A DNA stretch of 64,000 bases, from positions 10,731-74,730 of the forward strand of contig NZ_RJJX01000014.1 of NCBI RefSeq assembly GCF_003996985.1, given 5' to 3'. The position numbers and the translations under genes are program-made. The notes below the pieces were generated by a model. That model saw only the letters and a list, made by a program, of their open reading frames with translations. It had not been told where the DNA came from and ran no database searches. Below, piece by piece: positions 36,688 to 47,596 of the stretch (positions are counted from its first letter, which is position 1; each line of letters starts with the position of its first letter). Source of the stretch: Ancylomarina longa (lineage in GTDB: Bacteria; Bacteroidota; Bacteroidia; Bacteroidales; Marinifilaceae).

Positions 36688-38946
36688 ATGTCAAAATTCA
36701 CAATTGATGATGCACTTCGTTATCACGAAGGTACTCGCCCTGGAAAAATAGAAGTAGTTCCAACAAAACCACATTCAACACAAATTGATTTATCCTTGGC
36801 ATATACGCCCGGCGTAGCTGAGCCTTGCCTTAGGATTAAAGATAATCCTAAGGAGGTGTATAAATATACTGCCAAAGGAAATTTGGTTGCGGTAATATCA
36901 AACGGAACGGCAGTTCTGGGTTTGGGAGATATTGGTCCTGAAGCCGGAAAACCGGTGATGGAGGGCAAGGGCCTGCTCTTTAAAATCTTTTCGGATATCG
37001 ATGTGTTCGATATAGAAGTGGATACCAAAGATGTGGACGAATTCGTGAAAATTGTGAAGGGAATAGCTCCAACTTTTGGGGGAATTAATTTGGAGGATAT
37101 TAAGGCACCGGAATGTTTCGAGATAGAGGATAGACTTAAAAAAGAGTTGGATATTCCAATTATGCACGACGATCAGCATGGAACTGCAATTATATCTGCG
37201 GCTGCAATGTTGAACGCCCTCGAGCTACAAAATAAAAAGATAGAGCATTTAAAACTGGTTGTGAATGGAGCCGGGTCGGCATCGGTAGCCTGTACCCGAT
37301 TATATCTTTCATTGGGGGTAAAGCCCGAAAATATTGTTATGCTCGATAGTAAAGGAGTAATTCATCAGTCCCGAAGCAATTTAAGCAAGGTCAAAAAAGA
37401 ATTTGCCACCAATAGAGACATACATACGCTGGAGGAAGCGATGAAAGGTGCGGACATGTTTTTGGGTTTGTCTGTTGCAGATGTGGTAAGCCCGGAGATG
37501 GTGAGGAGCATGGCAGATCGTCCTATTGTATTTGCATTGGCGAACCCAGTTCCTGAGATATCTTATGAAGTAGCTATCGCAACCCGGCAAGATATCCTAT
37601 TGGCAACAGGTCGGTCTGATCGTCCGAATCAGGTAAACAACGTTCTTGGATTTCCTTTTATATTTCGTGGTGCACTGGATGTGAAGGCTACGGGTATCAA
37701 CGAAGCCATGAAGATAGCAGCAGTAAAAGCATTAGCAGCTTTGGCAAAGGAAGATGTGCCGGACATTGTGAATACGGCTTATGAAGAAATGAATATTAGC
37801 TTTGGCAAGGATTACATCATTCCTAAGCCTTTAGACCCAAGATTGCTTACCGTTGTAGCGCCTGCTGTAGCTAAGGCTGCAATGGATTCGGGAATTGCTC
37901 ATGCTCCGATTACCGATTGGGAAAAATATAAGGCAGATTTGGAACACCGGATGGGTCGGGATAATAAATTACTTCGTGCCTTAACAGACAAAGCAAAACA
38001 TCATCCCAAGCGAGTTGTATTTGCAGAAGGTGCCAATTTTAAAGTGCTGAAAGCAGCACAAACAGTAAAGCATGAAGGAATTGCAATTCCTATACTACTC
38101 GGTAATCCTGATAATATTCATAGATTAATTAAGGAGAATGATCTGGATCTGGAGGATGTTTCTATTATAAATTGGAGAGCTCCGGAGGAACAAGTGCGAA
38201 GGGAAGCATATGCTCAGATTTTATTCGGGAAGAGAAGCCGAAAAGGCTTGACTTATTCCGAGTCCTTAGAGAAAATGACCAATCGGAATTACTTTGGATC
38301 AATGATGGTGGAAGTAGGCGAAGCAGATGCACTGATTAGTGGATCTACTGCAAAATATGCCGATGTAATTCGACCAGCCATTCAAACTGTGGGAATTCGT
38401 CCAAAGATCAATCATATTGCAGGAATGTATTTAATGATGACAAAAAGAGGACCTATATTCTTCTCCGATACAACCGTAAATCCCCGTCCGGATGCCAAAA
38501 CTATTGTAGATACTACACTTTTAACTGCTGAGGCCGTCCGTAAATTTAATATAGAACCGGTGATTGCTATGGTTTCCTATTCCAATTTTGGAGCCGTTAG
38601 AACTGGTAGTCCTGTAAGAGTGCAGCAAGCCGTGGAAATATTACATCGGGATTATCCTGAATTGATTGTAGATGGTGATATTCAAATGAATTTTGCAGTT
38701 AATAGAGAATTGAGAAGTAAAATGTTTCCATTTTCAAAACTAGCCAACCGTAAAGTAAATACGATCATTTTCCCCAATTTGAGTAGTGGTAACATTGCTT
38801 ATAAATTAATGCAGGAATTGGGTGGTGCAGAAGCCATTGGTCCAATATTATTAGGTCTAAACAAATCTATTCACATCGTTCCTATAGAAAGTTCGGTACG
38901 CGAAATTGTGAATATGGTAACTATGGCGGTAGTGGATGCGCAGTAA
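36688..38946 (+). CDS. maeB: NADP-dependent malic enzyme with phosphotransacetylase-like domain
   Basis: A 752-residue two-domain enzyme. The malic enzyme part (about 1-425) has [25 protein letters not shown] and [17 protein letters not shown], and converts malate to pyruvate + CO2 with NADP. The C-terminal part (about 430-750) is phosphate-acetyltransferase-like ([56 protein letters not shown]). In MaeB proteins it has a regulatory acyl-CoA-binding role rather than catalysis. Full-length and intact. Confidence 0.95.
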   Translation: MSKFTIDDALRYHEGTRPGKIEVVPTKPHSTQIDLSLAYTPGVAEPCLRIKDNPKEVYKYTAKGNLVAVISNGTAVLGLGDIGPEAGKPVMEGKGLLFKIFSDIDVFDIEVDTKDVDEFVKIVKGIAPTFGGINLEDIKAPECFEIEDRLKKELDIPIMHDDQHGTAIISAAAMLNALELQNKKIEHLKLVVNGAGSASVACTRLYLSLGVKPENIVMLDSKGVIHQSRSNLSKVKKEFATNRDIHTLEEAMKGADMFLGLSVADVVSPEMVRSMADRPIVFALANPVPEISYEVAIATRQDILLATGRSDRPNQVNNVLGFPFIFRGALDVKATGINEAMKIAAVKALAALAKEDVPDIVNTAYEEMNISFGKDYIIPKPLDPRLLTVVAPAVAKAAMDSGIAHAPITDWEKYKADLEHRMGRDNKLLRALTDKAKHHPKRVVFAEGANFKVLKAAQTVKHEGIAIPILLGNPDNIHRLIKENDLDLEDVSIINWRAPEEQVRREAYAQILFGKRSRKGLTYSESLEKMTNRNYFGSMMVEVGEADALISGSTAKYADVIRPAIQTVGIRPKINHIAGMYLMMTKRGPIFFSDTTVNPRPDAKTIVDTTLLTAEAVRKFNIEPVIAMVSYSNFGAVRTGSPVRVQQAVEILHRDYPELIVDGDIQMNFAVNRELRSKMFPFSKLANRKVNTIIFPNLSSGNIAYKLMQELGGAEAIGPILLGLNKSIHIVPIESSVREIVNMVTMAVVDAQ

Positions 38947-39713
38947 GTAATTGACTTTTTTTGTTGCTTAAAATTTAAAGCAATCTGTTGATGTGATGTC
39001 TAAACGGAAAGTCATCGCAAGAAGCAGATTGCTTCTTTTATTGTCATTCTATTGTCGTGATTTACAAGTTGGTCTTCTTTGTAAAGGCAGATATGCTATT
39101 TGTATAACTCAGTTATTCTCTTGTGAATAAAGAATTATTTCCGAAATAGATGGTTTTTGAAAATCAGAAAAATAACAAAAAATACCTTAGTCTTTCGAAA
39201 TAATGTGTTCATGAATTGAAAAAAGGTTTTAATATAAAATAAACATACCTGCCCTGTTTAATATTTCTTATCCATTCACTATCAGGCAAAAGGGGGCGTT
39301 GGTCAGCTTAGAATATCCTCTCACCAAAATAGATTAGATTGATTCTAAGTATAACAGCTTCAAATTTGTACAGTTCCTAAAATCTCACGAAATTCTATTT
39401 AGATTTTATAAGTAGAAAGTAGCATACAGGGTGATATATGGTACAAAACTTCTGTAATTATATTACTGCAATCTTACTTTAAAATCTTACCGCCCCAAAA
39501 AAACGATAAAACTACACTCGAAAAGTTTTGAACTTTTCTGATTTTAAATTGACGGCAAGGAGCTTACTTGTGACCGAGGGAGCGAAGCCGTGCCAATAAT
39601 AGTTTAACTACTACTCCTCTCCTGAAAAAGATAATTTTAGTTTTCAACCATCTAAATGTCTTTCTCTTGTACTCTTAAATATTCACTGGTAATAAACCTT
39701 AATTCAATCAACC
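38947..39713. other. 767-base leader between maeB and the glycan locus
   Basis: A long-range hairpin AAAGCAATCTG (38977) / CAGATTGCTT (39025-39034) followed by CTTTT is a possible maeB terminator. The rest is A+T-rich, with a structured GC-richer element at 39549-39596 described separately. A long untranslated leader is common for UpxY-controlled operons. Confidence 0.5.
39549..39596 (+). promoter_or_regulatory. Structured leader element upstream of upxY-like gene
   Basis: TTGACGGC at 39549-39556 pairs with GCCGT-gc-CAA at 39587-39596, giving a stem with a 2-base bulge around a 30-base G+C-rich loop. It is unlike the A+T-rich surroundings and lies 118 bases before the antiterminator gene. 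It could be a pausing or loading site for the antiterminator. This is inference. Confidence 0.4.
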
Positions 39714-40238
39714 ATGCGTGCCATTAAAAAGCCTTATGCCTGGCATGCGATTTATACCAGATCGCGTGCCGAGAAGAGGCTGTTTCTAGATCTGTGCTCA
39801 AAATCCTTTGAGTGCTACCTTCCTTTAAAAAAGGAGCTCCGGCAATGGAGCGATCGGACAAAATGGGTAGAAGAACCATTAATTCGATCCTATTTATTTG
39901 TAAGAGTCAGCGAAAGGGAATACTACGATGCTATCAACTCAAGATATGCAGTCGGGTATGTAACTTTCGGTGGCAAAGCTGTGCCTATACCTGATTGTCA
40001 GATTGAAGCACTTCGGACATTTCTACAAGATGAAAATCGTAAGGTAGATCTATGTCAGGAGAATCTTCAAAAAGGAGAATTAGTTGAGGTTGTAGGCGGC
40101 CCCTTAAAAGGTGTTCAAGGCGAAATCTTACAAATAAAAGGTCAGAATCGGATTGTGATTCGGTTTGATTCCTTAGGGACTTGTGTTTATACGGATGTAG
40201 CTCTACACCACCTTAAACAAGTTCAACTTGTCGATTAA
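39714..40238 (+). CDS. UpxY-family transcription antiterminator (NusG-like)
   Basis: A 174-residue NusG paralogue: N-terminal NGN domain (WHAIYTRSRAEKRLFLDLCS, PLIRSYLFVRVSEREYYDA) and C-terminal KOW domain (GELVEVVGGPLKGVQGEI). In Bacteroides, UpxY proteins are the first gene of capsular operons and prevent premature termination in the long leader of their own operon. No UpxZ-type inhibitor gene follows. The position right before WecC and the long leader fit this role exactly. Confidence 0.92.
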   Translation: MRAIKKPYAWHAIYTRSRAEKRLFLDLCSKSFECYLPLKKELRQWSDRTKWVEEPLIRSYLFVRVSEREYYDAINSRYAVGYVTFGGKAVPIPDCQIEALRTFLQDENRKVDLCQENLQKGELVEVVGGPLKGVQGEILQIKGQNRIVIRFDSLGTCVYTDVALHHLKQVQLVD

Positions 40239-40257
40239 ATAAATTCCAGATCATCTT

Positions 40258-41478
40258 ATGGAAAATTTTGAAGTAGTTACCACCATTGGTTTGGGGTATA
40301 TTGGGCTTCCTACGGCTACTTTAATTGCCAAAAGCGGAATCCTGGTAAATGGGATTGATGTAAACCCAAAGGCAGTTAATGCAGTAAATAAAGGAGAAAT
40401 TATTATTGTGGAGCCTGATTTAGATGTACTGGTAAAGCAGGTTGTTGAAGACAAAATGTTAACGGCGTATCTCGAGCCGCAAAAGGCCGAAGTTTACACT
40501 ATTGCAGTTCCCACTCCCTTTAAAGGTAATTTTGAACCCGACATCTCTTATGTTTTAGCAGCTACAAATTCGATCATTCCTATTTTACAGGAGGGTAACC
40601 TTGTGGTGGTAGAATCCACATCTCCAGTTGGAACGACAGAACAGCTTAAAGACCTCATTTATTCGAAACGACCAGAGTTGGAGGGGAAACTTTTTATTGC
40701 TTATTGTCCTGAGCGCGTATTACCCGGTAATATTATTTACGAATTAAAGCATAATGATAGGGTGATTGGAGGAGTTGATGAGCAGTCGACACAAAAAGCA
40801 TGTGATTTCTTTAAATGTTTTGTTCAAGGCAAATTACACAAAACCAATTCCAGAACAGCCGAAATGTGCAAATTGGTCGAAAATTCATCTCGTGATGTGC
40901 AAATCGCTTTTGCCAATGAGCTATCGATCATCTGCGATAAAGCTGGAATTAATGTTTGGGAATTAATTGAGTTGGCTAACAAACATCCAAGGGTAAATAT
41001 TCTAACACCCGGCTGTGGAGTAGGCGGGCATTGTATTGCGGTGGATCCCTATTTTATAGTTTCGGATTATCCCCTCGAAAGTCAGATTATCGGAAAGGCA
41101 AGGGAAATCAACAATTATAAAGCATTTTGGTGTGTTGAGAAAATAAAGAATGCCAAACTGCAATATAGACTCGAAAATGGACGCGATCCAAAAATTGCAC
41201 TCATGGGAATGGCTTTCAAACCAAATATTGATGACCTGAGAGAATCTCCGGCGAAATACATTGCTCAGAAAGTGATGCAGGCAGAGCAAAATGGAATGAT
41301 GGTGGTTGAACCCAATATCAAAGAGCATAATATTTTCAAATTAACCAACTATCAGGAGGCTTTCGATAGGGCTGATTTAGTGGTTTATCTGGTAGCTCAC
41401 GATGAATTTTTAAATCTCCCTAAATTAAGTAACAAATTGATACTCGACTTTTGTGGCATAAGTAAGCACCAAGTATAA
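40258..41478 (+). CDS. wecC: UDP-N-acetyl-D-mannosamine dehydrogenase
   Basis: A 406-residue UDP-sugar dehydrogenase that oxidises UDP-ManNAc to UDP-ManNAcA. It shows the N-terminal NAD loop GLGYIGLPTATLIA, CPERVLPGN, KLVENSSRDVQIAFANELS, and the catalytic cysteine in TPGCGVGGHCIAVDP (near residue 260). Its pairing with wecB, two genes that begin the operon, supports the ManNAc specificity over other UDP-sugar dehydrogenases. Confidence 0.9.
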   Translation: MENFEVVTTIGLGYIGLPTATLIAKSGILVNGIDVNPKAVNAVNKGEIIIVEPDLDVLVKQVVEDKMLTAYLEPQKAEVYTIAVPTPFKGNFEPDISYVLAATNSIIPILQEGNLVVVESTSPVGTTEQLKDLIYSKRPELEGKLFIAYCPERVLPGNIIYELKHNDRVIGGVDEQSTQKACDFFKCFVQGKLHKTNSRTAEMCKLVENSSRDVQIAFANELSIICDKAGINVWELIELANKHPRVNILTPGCGVGGHCIAVDPYFIVSDYPLESQIIGKAREINNYKAFWCVEKIKNAKLQYRLENGRDPKIALMGMAFKPNIDDLRESPAKYIAQKVMQAEQNGMMVVEPNIKEHNIFKLTNYQEAFDRADLVVYLVAHDEFLNLPKLSNKLILDFCGISKHQV

Positions 41479-41535
41479 ATTGAACACGAGTACAAGTAAA
41501 GGATTACATATTTCACTTTTAAAACCTACCAACTT

Positions 41536-42759
41536 ATGAGTTTAAACGATAAATATAGGGTATTGCTGGTGTTTGGAACCCGACCCGAAGCTATAAAAAT
41601 GGCTCCTTTGGTGAAGGAGTTTCAGAAACATTCGAATGATTTTGAAACGATTGTCTGTGTTACCGGTCAGCATCGAGAGATGTTGGATCAGGTTTTGGAT
41701 TTATTTGAAATTGAACCTGATTATGACCTGCACATCATGAAACCAGGACAGGATTTGTATGATATCACGAGTAGAGTTCTTACCGGTATGCGGGATGTTT
41801 TTAATGCCGCAAAACCCGATTTGGTGATGGTGCATGGAGATACAACCACATCATCAACAACAGCATTGGCCGCCTATTATCAGCAGATTCCGGTGGCTCA
41901 TGTAGAGGCTGGATTGCGAACCTATAACTTATATTCCCCTTGGCCCGAAGAAGCAAATCGACAAATTACAGGAAGACTGGCGCAGTGGCATTTTGCTCCA
42001 ACCATAATAGCACAAAAGAATCTGATGGATGAAGGGATTAGTAAGAATAGAATTCTGGTTACGGGAAATACTGTAATAGATGCACTTCAATTGACTCTGA
42101 CAAAAATACATCGTTCTTCAAAGGTGGTTATGGAGATTATCAACGGATTGCAGTCGAAAGGAATTCCAACAAGATTGATTGCTGATTGGGTGTATCGAGC
42201 ACGAAAAATGGTACTGATAACCGGACATAGACGGGAAAATTTTGGAAAGGGATTTTTAAATATTTGTGAATCTATCAAGTTTTTATCTGAAAAATATCCG
42301 GAGGTAGATTTTGTATATCCGGTTCATTTGAATCCAAATGTTCAGAAACCTGTTTACGACATCTTAGATCACAAAAGAATTAATGGGGAAAGCACAAGCA
42401 GGAATGTATTTCTAATTGACCCTATAGATTATTTGCCTTTCGTATATCTCATGGATTTATCTTATCTGATCTTGACAGATTCAGGAGGAATTCAGGAAGA
42501 AGCTCCGTTTTTGGGTAAACCGGTATTGGTGATGCGAGATACCACAGAACGCCCCGAAGCGCTTAGTGCCGGGACTGTTAAATTGGTAGGAACAGATTCG
42601 CAGATGATTGTTGAATCAGTGGAGATGTTATTTACCGAAGAAGCCGTTTACCGTAAAATGTCACACGCAAACAATCCATATGGTGATGGAAAAGCATGTA
42701 TTAGAATTGTTCAGGAACTGAAGAAAGCAATATCTGTTAGGGAACGAATTGTAGCTTAG
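41536..42759 (+). CDS. wecB: UDP-N-acetylglucosamine 2-epimerase
   Basis: A 407-residue non-hydrolysing epimerase that interconverts UDP-GlcNAc and UDP-ManNAc. Motifs are [14 protein letters not shown] at the N-terminus, [29 protein letters not shown] and the C-terminal [19 protein letters not shown]. It follows wecC by 57 bases. Together they provide UDP-ManNAc and UDP-ManNAcA for the glycan assembled here; a WecG/TagA-like ManNAc transferase begins at the end of the window. Confidence 0.94.
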   Translation: MSLNDKYRVLLVFGTRPEAIKMAPLVKEFQKHSNDFETIVCVTGQHREMLDQVLDLFEIEPDYDLHIMKPGQDLYDITSRVLTGMRDVFNAAKPDLVMVHGDTTTSSTTALAAYYQQIPVAHVEAGLRTYNLYSPWPEEANRQITGRLAQWHFAPTIIAQKNLMDEGISKNRILVTGNTVIDALQLTLTKIHRSSKVVMEIINGLQSKGIPTRLIADWVYRARKMVLITGHRRENFGKGFLNICESIKFLSEKYPEVDFVYPVHLNPNVQKPVYDILDHKRINGESTSRNVFLIDPIDYLPFVYLMDLSYLILTDSGGIQEEAPFLGKPVLVMRDTTERPEALSAGTVKLVGTDSQMIVESVEMLFTEEAVYRKMSHANNPYGDGKACIRIVQELKKAISVRERIVA

Positions 42760-42771
42760 ATTATAATACAG

Positions 42772-44232
42772 ATGTCTGAATTAAAGAGCCAAACCATAAA
42801 GGGTGTATTCTGGAGTTTTCTGGAAAAATTCGGGAGTCAGTTCATTTTGCTGATTTCTCAAATTGTTCTGGCCAGAATTCTGGAACCAAGAGATTTTGGA
42901 TTATTAGGGATGATAGCAATTTTTATTGCGGTTTCACAAGCCTTTATTGACAGTGGTTTTGATAATGCATTAATTCAAAAGAAGGATGTAAATCAAACTG
43001 ATTTTTCAACTGTTTTTTATTTTAATATCAGTATAGGATTTGCACTTTATATCATCTTGTTTTTTGCCGCTCCGGCAATCGCTGATTTTTTTAGAGCACC
43101 ACAACTGGTCAACTTAACCAGAGTTGTTTGTCTCATATTAATTGTCAATTCTTTTGGTTTAATTCAATTCGTCAAATTCAAAATCGAAATGAATTTTAAG
43201 GCCATAGCGCAAGTGGTAGTAATTGCAAATATACTATCTGCTATTGTTGGAATAGGAATGGCATTATTAGATTTCGGCGTGTGGGCTTTAGCCGGTCAAA
43301 TTATTGGAATTTATACTTTTAGGACCATTCTGTTTTGGATAAAGAGTGAATGGAGACCATCTTTTGTATTCTCGTTAGAATCATTTAAAAGCCTGTTTAA
43401 TTTTGGATCGAAACTATTATTATCCGGATTAATCAGTCAAACTTTCGAGAATATATACTTGCTCGTAATAGGACGAATGTTTTCCGCAACAGCTCTTGGC
43501 TTTTATGCCCAAGCCAGAAAATTACAACAAGTGCCTGTTGCTACTTTGGCGCAGGTGGTTGGAAATGTAACTTTTCCTGCATTCTCGAAAATTCAGGATG
43601 AAAATGAGCGTTTGAGAGTGGGGTTCCGTAAGCTAATAAAGCTATTGGTTTTCATCAATTTCCCATTGATGATAGGATTGGCAATTATCGCAAAACCTTT
43701 ATTGGTACTTATTCTAGGAGTCAAATGGTTGCCATCTGTTCCTTACTTTCAGCTACTCTGTATTGCCGGAATGATCTACACTTTGCATGCCTCCAATCTG
43801 AATATATTAAAAGTAAAAGGAAGATCAGATTTATTCCTTTATCTGGAGATAATTAAAAAGGGGATTGTTGTAATAGCTATTGTCATTGGTCTGAATTGGG
43901 GTATTATCGGTCTGGTTGTTGGACAAATATGTACCTCATTTATCAGCTTTTTCATCAATGCTTTTTATACCGGAAAGTTGATTGCATATACCATTCCCCA
44001 GCAATTAAAAGATGTTAGCCAGACGTTTATTATCACTTTAATAATGGCAGCAGTAATGAGTATTGGCTGGTTAATTCAGGATCAAATTCTCACACTCTCT
44101 TATCAGATACTTAGTGGTATCTCTACTTATTTACTATTGGCTTTTGCTACCAAACAAGAAGCTGTTGTGGATGGTATTTTAATTTTAAAAGAAATCATAC
44201 CCTTACGAAGATGGAAAAACGTAAAATATTAG
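42772..44232 (+). CDS. Polysaccharide flippase (Wzx/WzxC-like, MOP superfamily)
   Basis: A 486-residue protein with about 12-14 predicted membrane helices, of the polysaccharide-transporter branch of the MOP superfamily. The N-terminal TIKGVFWSFLEKFGSQ and ARILEPRDFGLLGMIAIF, and SGFDNALIQKKD, are typical of WzxC/TuaB-type exporters. It should move the undecaprenyl-linked repeat unit across the inner membrane. Its 3' end overlaps the aminotransferase gene by 22 bases. Confidence 0.9.
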   Translation: MSELKSQTIKGVFWSFLEKFGSQFILLISQIVLARILEPRDFGLLGMIAIFIAVSQAFIDSGFDNALIQKKDVNQTDFSTVFYFNISIGFALYIILFFAAPAIADFFRAPQLVNLTRVVCLILIVNSFGLIQFVKFKIEMNFKAIAQVVVIANILSAIVGIGMALLDFGVWALAGQIIGIYTFRTILFWIKSEWRPSFVFSLESFKSLFNFGSKLLLSGLISQTFENIYLLVIGRMFSATALGFYAQARKLQQVPVATLAQVVGNVTFPAFSKIQDENERLRVGFRKLIKLLVFINFPLMIGLAIIAKPLLVLILGVKWLPSVPYFQLLCIAGMIYTLHASNLNILKVKGRSDLFLYLEIIKKGIVVIAIVIGLNWGIIGLVVGQICTSFISFFINAFYTGKLIAYTIPQQLKDVSQTFIITLIMAAVMSIGWLIQDQILTLSYQILSGISTYLLLAFATKQEAVVDGILILKEIIPLRRWKNVKY

Positions 44233-45374
44233 TAACACGCCCTCAACTACCTCCTTTAAACGAATTTATTCCTTTGTTGGCAGATATTTGGGAAAGCAGA
44301 TGGCTGACCAATAACGGGAAATACCATCAGGAATTTGAAAAAGCACTTGCAGCTTATTTGGGTGTTCCTTACGTATGTTTATTTGCCAATGGAACCCTGG
44401 CTTTAATGGCCGCTTTGCAATGTTTGCATATTAAAGGTGAGGTAATTACCACACCCTATAGTTTTGTAGCAAGTACGCATGCCTTATGGTGGAATGGAAT
44501 AAAGCCAGTATTTGTAGATATAGAACCTGGTTTTTGTAACCTGGATCCAAAACGGATTGAGGCTGCGATAACACCGGAAACAACAGCTATTCTTCCGGTT
44601 CATGTCTATGGTAATCCATGCGAAGTGGATGCAATTCAAAATCTTGCTGATATATATGGGCTAAAGGTAATCTATGATGCTGCTCACGCTTTTGGTGTAC
44701 GGCAGAATGGATCCAGTATTTTGAATTTTGGGGATTTATCAATCGTGAGTTTTCATGCGACAAAAGTTTTTAATACGATAGAAGGTGGCGCTATTATATG
44801 TCACGATCAAAAGACAAAACGGAGAATAGATTATCTTAAGAACTTTGGAATCGCCAATGAAACAACTGTTGTGGCTCCGGGAATTAATGCCAAAATGAAT
44901 GAGTTACAGGCTGCATACGGTTTGCTTCAGTTGAAATATTTTGATACTGTTATTGATGCACGGCAACATATAACCAATAAATATCGCGAAGGATTGAAGC
45001 ATATCGCAGGCATCCGGGTTTTGGAAGAAATGGAAACGGTAGATCACAATTACGCCTATTTCCCAATATTTATAGATGTATTGGAGTTTGGGCACAGCAG
45101 AGATGATGTATTTGAAGCCTTAAAGAAAGAAAATATTTTTGGGAGAAGATATTTTTACCCATTGATTAGTGAATTTCCAACCTATCGAGGCTTAGCTTCT
45201 GCAAAGAATCTGGATATTGCCCATGAAATTTCACGACAGGTTATTTGCTTACCCTTATATCCCGATTTACCTGATGAGGTAGTAGATACTATTCTCTCCT
45301 TACTCCGCAATATGGCTCAAATTCAGAAGAAGAAAGTCTCCGTTAAAGTTCTGCGTCAATCTCACAGAAAGTAA
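44211..45374 (+). CDS. DegT/DnrJ/EryC1/StrS aminotransferase
   Basis: A 387-residue PLP-dependent sugar aminotransferase. It shows LFANGTLALMAAL, TPYSFVASTHALWW, VYGNPCEVDAIQ, YDAAHAFGV (Asp contacting PLP) and the Schiff-base lysine in VSFHATKVFNTIEGGAI. Such enzymes add an amino group to nucleotide-linked keto-sugars. The gene for the matching dehydratase is not in the window, so the sugar is unknown. It starts inside the flippase gene, so translation is probably coupled. It ends 12 bases before the first ATP-grasp gene. Confidence 0.92.
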   Translation: MEKRKILVTRPQLPPLNEFIPLLADIWESRWLTNNGKYHQEFEKALAAYLGVPYVCLFANGTLALMAALQCLHIKGEVITTPYSFVASTHALWWNGIKPVFVDIEPGFCNLDPKRIEAAITPETTAILPVHVYGNPCEVDAIQNLADIYGLKVIYDAAHAFGVRQNGSSILNFGDLSIVSFHATKVFNTIEGGAIICHDQKTKRRIDYLKNFGIANETTVVAPGINAKMNELQAAYGLLQLKYFDTVIDARQHITNKYREGLKHIAGIRVLEEMETVDHNYAYFPIFIDVLEFGHSRDDVFEALKKENIFGRRYFYPLISEFPTYRGLASAKNLDIAHEISRQVICLPLYPDLPDEVVDTILSLLRNMAQIQKKKVSVKVLRQSHRK

Positions 45375-45386
45375 AAATCTAATCGA

Positions 45387-46607
45387 ATGAATCAAAGGAA
45401 AATATTACTATTGGGAGGCTCTTATTTTCAAGTTCCCTCGATAATATATGCCATACAGGCAGGTTACTATGTGATTACTTGTGATTATATTCCTGAAAAT
45501 CCAGGTCATCAGTACGCAGATGAATATTATAATATCAGCACTACGGATAAAGAATTGGTATTGGAATTAGCAAGGAAGTTGAAAGTTGAGGGAATTGTTG
45601 CCTATGCTTCCGATCCTGCTGCACCTACAGCAGCCTATGTGGCCGAAAAAATGAATTTGCCTGGAAATCCTTATAATTCTGTGAAGATATTGGCAGAAAA
45701 GGATCTTTACCGAAAGTTTCTTTCTGAAAATGGTTTTAATGTCCCTAAAGCGAAAGGATTCGATAAATTAGATGATGCGTATAGGGAGATTGGCAATTTC
45801 CATTATCCCGTAATGGTTAAACCTGTAGATTCTTCCGGAAGTAAGGGCGTTATAAAAATTAACTCTACGGTTTGTTTGCCAAGTGCTTTCGAATATGCAT
45901 TAAACTATTCAAGAGCAAAGCGAATCGTTATTGAGGAATTTGTAGAGAAAAAAGGACCTCAAATTCATGGCGATGCTTTTGTGATGAATGGCAAGGTGAT
46001 TTTTTGCTATCTGGGGGATCATCATTACAACGAGAGGGTAAATTATTTTGTTCCCTATTCCACAACGCTACCATCAGAACACGATAATTTTGTATTGCAA
46101 GAAATAGAAAATGAATTTCAGCGATTAATAGAGCTATTGCAAATCAAGCAGGGAGCTTTTAATATCGAAGCACGAGTTAATAATAATGGAGATATTTTTT
46201 TAATGGAAGTAGGACCTCGGAATGGAGGAAATTTAGTACCGCAATTAGAAAAGTATGCAAGTAGTTTTGACATGGTTCAGGCTACTGTTGAAGTGGCCAT
46301 GGGGAATTATGAATTTGAAACTCCTATTCAGAAAAGAGGATTTTATGCTTATTGCGTGATTCATAGTGATATCGATGGGGTACTTAAAGAAATTCAGTTT
46401 TCTAAGAATATTGATAAAAATATTGTAGAAAAGCATGTCTTCAAAAATCCGGGAGATATGGTAATCTCTTTTCAGGGTTCGGATGCGACAATCGGTGTTT
46501 TACTTTTGAAATTTGCGACGCGTAAAGAGATGATAAATAAAATAGAAGGTTTTGAGAATCATATCAAAGTTATTGTTGGCGATTTTGAAAAAGTAGGGAA
46601 TATCTAA
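45387..46607 (+). CDS. ATP-grasp ligase, cassette copy 1
   Basis: A 406-residue ATP-grasp protein. The N-terminal Rossmann part has KILLLGGSYFQVPSIIYA and GIVAYASDPAAPTAAYVAE. The ATP-grasp core has PVMVKPVDSSGSKGV, IEEFVEKKGPQIHGDAF and the Mg-binding NIEARVNNNGDIFLMEVGPR. This architecture fits carboxylate-amine ligases that form amide bonds from an acyl phosphate. It is paralogous to the protein at 48598-49803. Its gene is followed, 16 bases on, by a short PLP-enzyme gene that also has a paralogue. The substrate is unknown; an amino-acid decoration of the glycan is inferred. Confidence 0.88.
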   Translation: MNQRKILLLGGSYFQVPSIIYAIQAGYYVITCDYIPENPGHQYADEYYNISTTDKELVLELARKLKVEGIVAYASDPAAPTAAYVAEKMNLPGNPYNSVKILAEKDLYRKFLSENGFNVPKAKGFDKLDDAYREIGNFHYPVMVKPVDSSGSKGVIKINSTVCLPSAFEYALNYSRAKRIVIEEFVEKKGPQIHGDAFVMNGKVIFCYLGDHHYNERVNYFVPYSTTLPSEHDNFVLQEIENEFQRLIELLQIKQGAFNIEARVNNNGDIFLMEVGPRNGGNLVPQLEKYASSFDMVQATVEVAMGNYEFETPIQKRGFYAYCVIHSDIDGVLKEIQFSKNIDKNIVEKHVFKNPGDMVISFQGSDATIGVLLLKFATRKEMINKIEGFENHIKVIVGDFEKVGNI

Positions 46608-46623
46608 AGCATACAAAATAGAG

Positions 46624-47586
46624 ATGAAGGCGATCGGAGGATACTTTGAATTGGAACTATCAAAGGGAAAGGAATATCATCCACATCTCTTGAAATTAAA
46701 TACAGGACGCAATTGTCTGGAGTATCTGCTCCGGACAGGAAATTATAAAAAATTATATCTGCCTTGTTATTCCTGCAAAGTACTTCTGGAACCATTAAAT
46801 AAACTCAAAATTGAATATGAATTTTATGATATTGACAGAAATTTAGATCCTATTATTAAGAGTTTACCAAAACCAGAGGAAGCCTTTTTGTACATTAATT
46901 ATTTTGGGATTAAGAATGAAATGGCAGAATTTCTAAAGAAGAAAATCAGCAATTTAATTCTGGATAATTCACAGGCATTTTTTTCACCTGTCATTTCATC
47001 AACAGGAACATTCTACTCCGCGCGAAAATTTTTTGGAGTCCCTGATGGAGCTTACCTGGCTACTAATAAGGAATTGGATGAAGAATTAGTCCCAGATCAC
47101 TCTGATGATAGATGTTCCCATTTGCTAAAGAGAATAGATTACACTGCGGAATATGCCTACTCCGATTATCAGGATAATAATAGAAAATTAAGTCATCAGC
47201 CGATTCTGCATATGTCAAAATTAACGCAGCAGCTATTAAATCAGATTGATTATGCCAGCATCAAAAAAAGGAGAGAAGAGAATTTTTCTTACCTCCACAA
47301 ATCTCTTTCCGCTTACAATCAATTAAGAATATCTAATTCGGATATTCACGGACCAATGATCTATCCATTATATATTGAAAATGATGAGATAAGACAGGAA
47401 CTTATCAAGCAAAGAATATTTGTAGCGACTTATTGGCCTAATGTACTGCAAGAATGTTCTGAAGACACAGTGGCTTATCAGATGGCAAAAAATCTGCTGG
47501 CTTTACCAATCGATCAAAGGTATTCCATTCAAGATATGAACCGAATAATAGAAGTAATTCAGCAAATTTTTGTGAAAGCAATTTAA
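46624..47586 (+). CDS. Short DegT-like PLP-enzyme, cassette copy 1
   Basis: A 320-residue protein with a compact DegT-like aspartate-aminotransferase fold. It shows NTGRNCLEYLLRTGNYK, the PCYSCKVLLEPL segment, ILDNSQAFFSP (PLP Asp region) and a lysine in FYSARKFFGVPDGAYL where the DegT Schiff-base lysine falls. It is about 60 residues shorter than ordinary DegT enzymes and lacks their usual SFH.TK context. Family assignment is by motif pattern only. It is coupled to the upstream ATP-grasp gene; the same pair recurs at 48598-50760. Confidence 0.7.
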   Translation: MKAIGGYFELELSKGKEYHPHLLKLNTGRNCLEYLLRTGNYKKLYLPCYSCKVLLEPLNKLKIEYEFYDIDRNLDPIIKSLPKPEEAFLYINYFGIKNEMAEFLKKKISNLILDNSQAFFSPVISSTGTFYSARKFFGVPDGAYLATNKELDEELVPDHSDDRCSHLLKRIDYTAEYAYSDYQDNNRKLSHQPILHMSKLTQQLLNQIDYASIKKRREENFSYLHKSLSAYNQLRISNSDIHGPMIYPLYIENDEIRQELIKQRIFVATYWPNVLQECSEDTVAYQMAKNLLALPIDQRYSIQDMNRIIEVIQQIFVKAI

Positions 47587-47596
47587 TTTAGAAAAT

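Noticed and set aside
42772-44232. ABC-type glycan exporter instead of a Wzx flippase
   Set aside because: The protein is a multi-helix MOP-type protein, and no ATP-binding cassette gene occurs in the locus.
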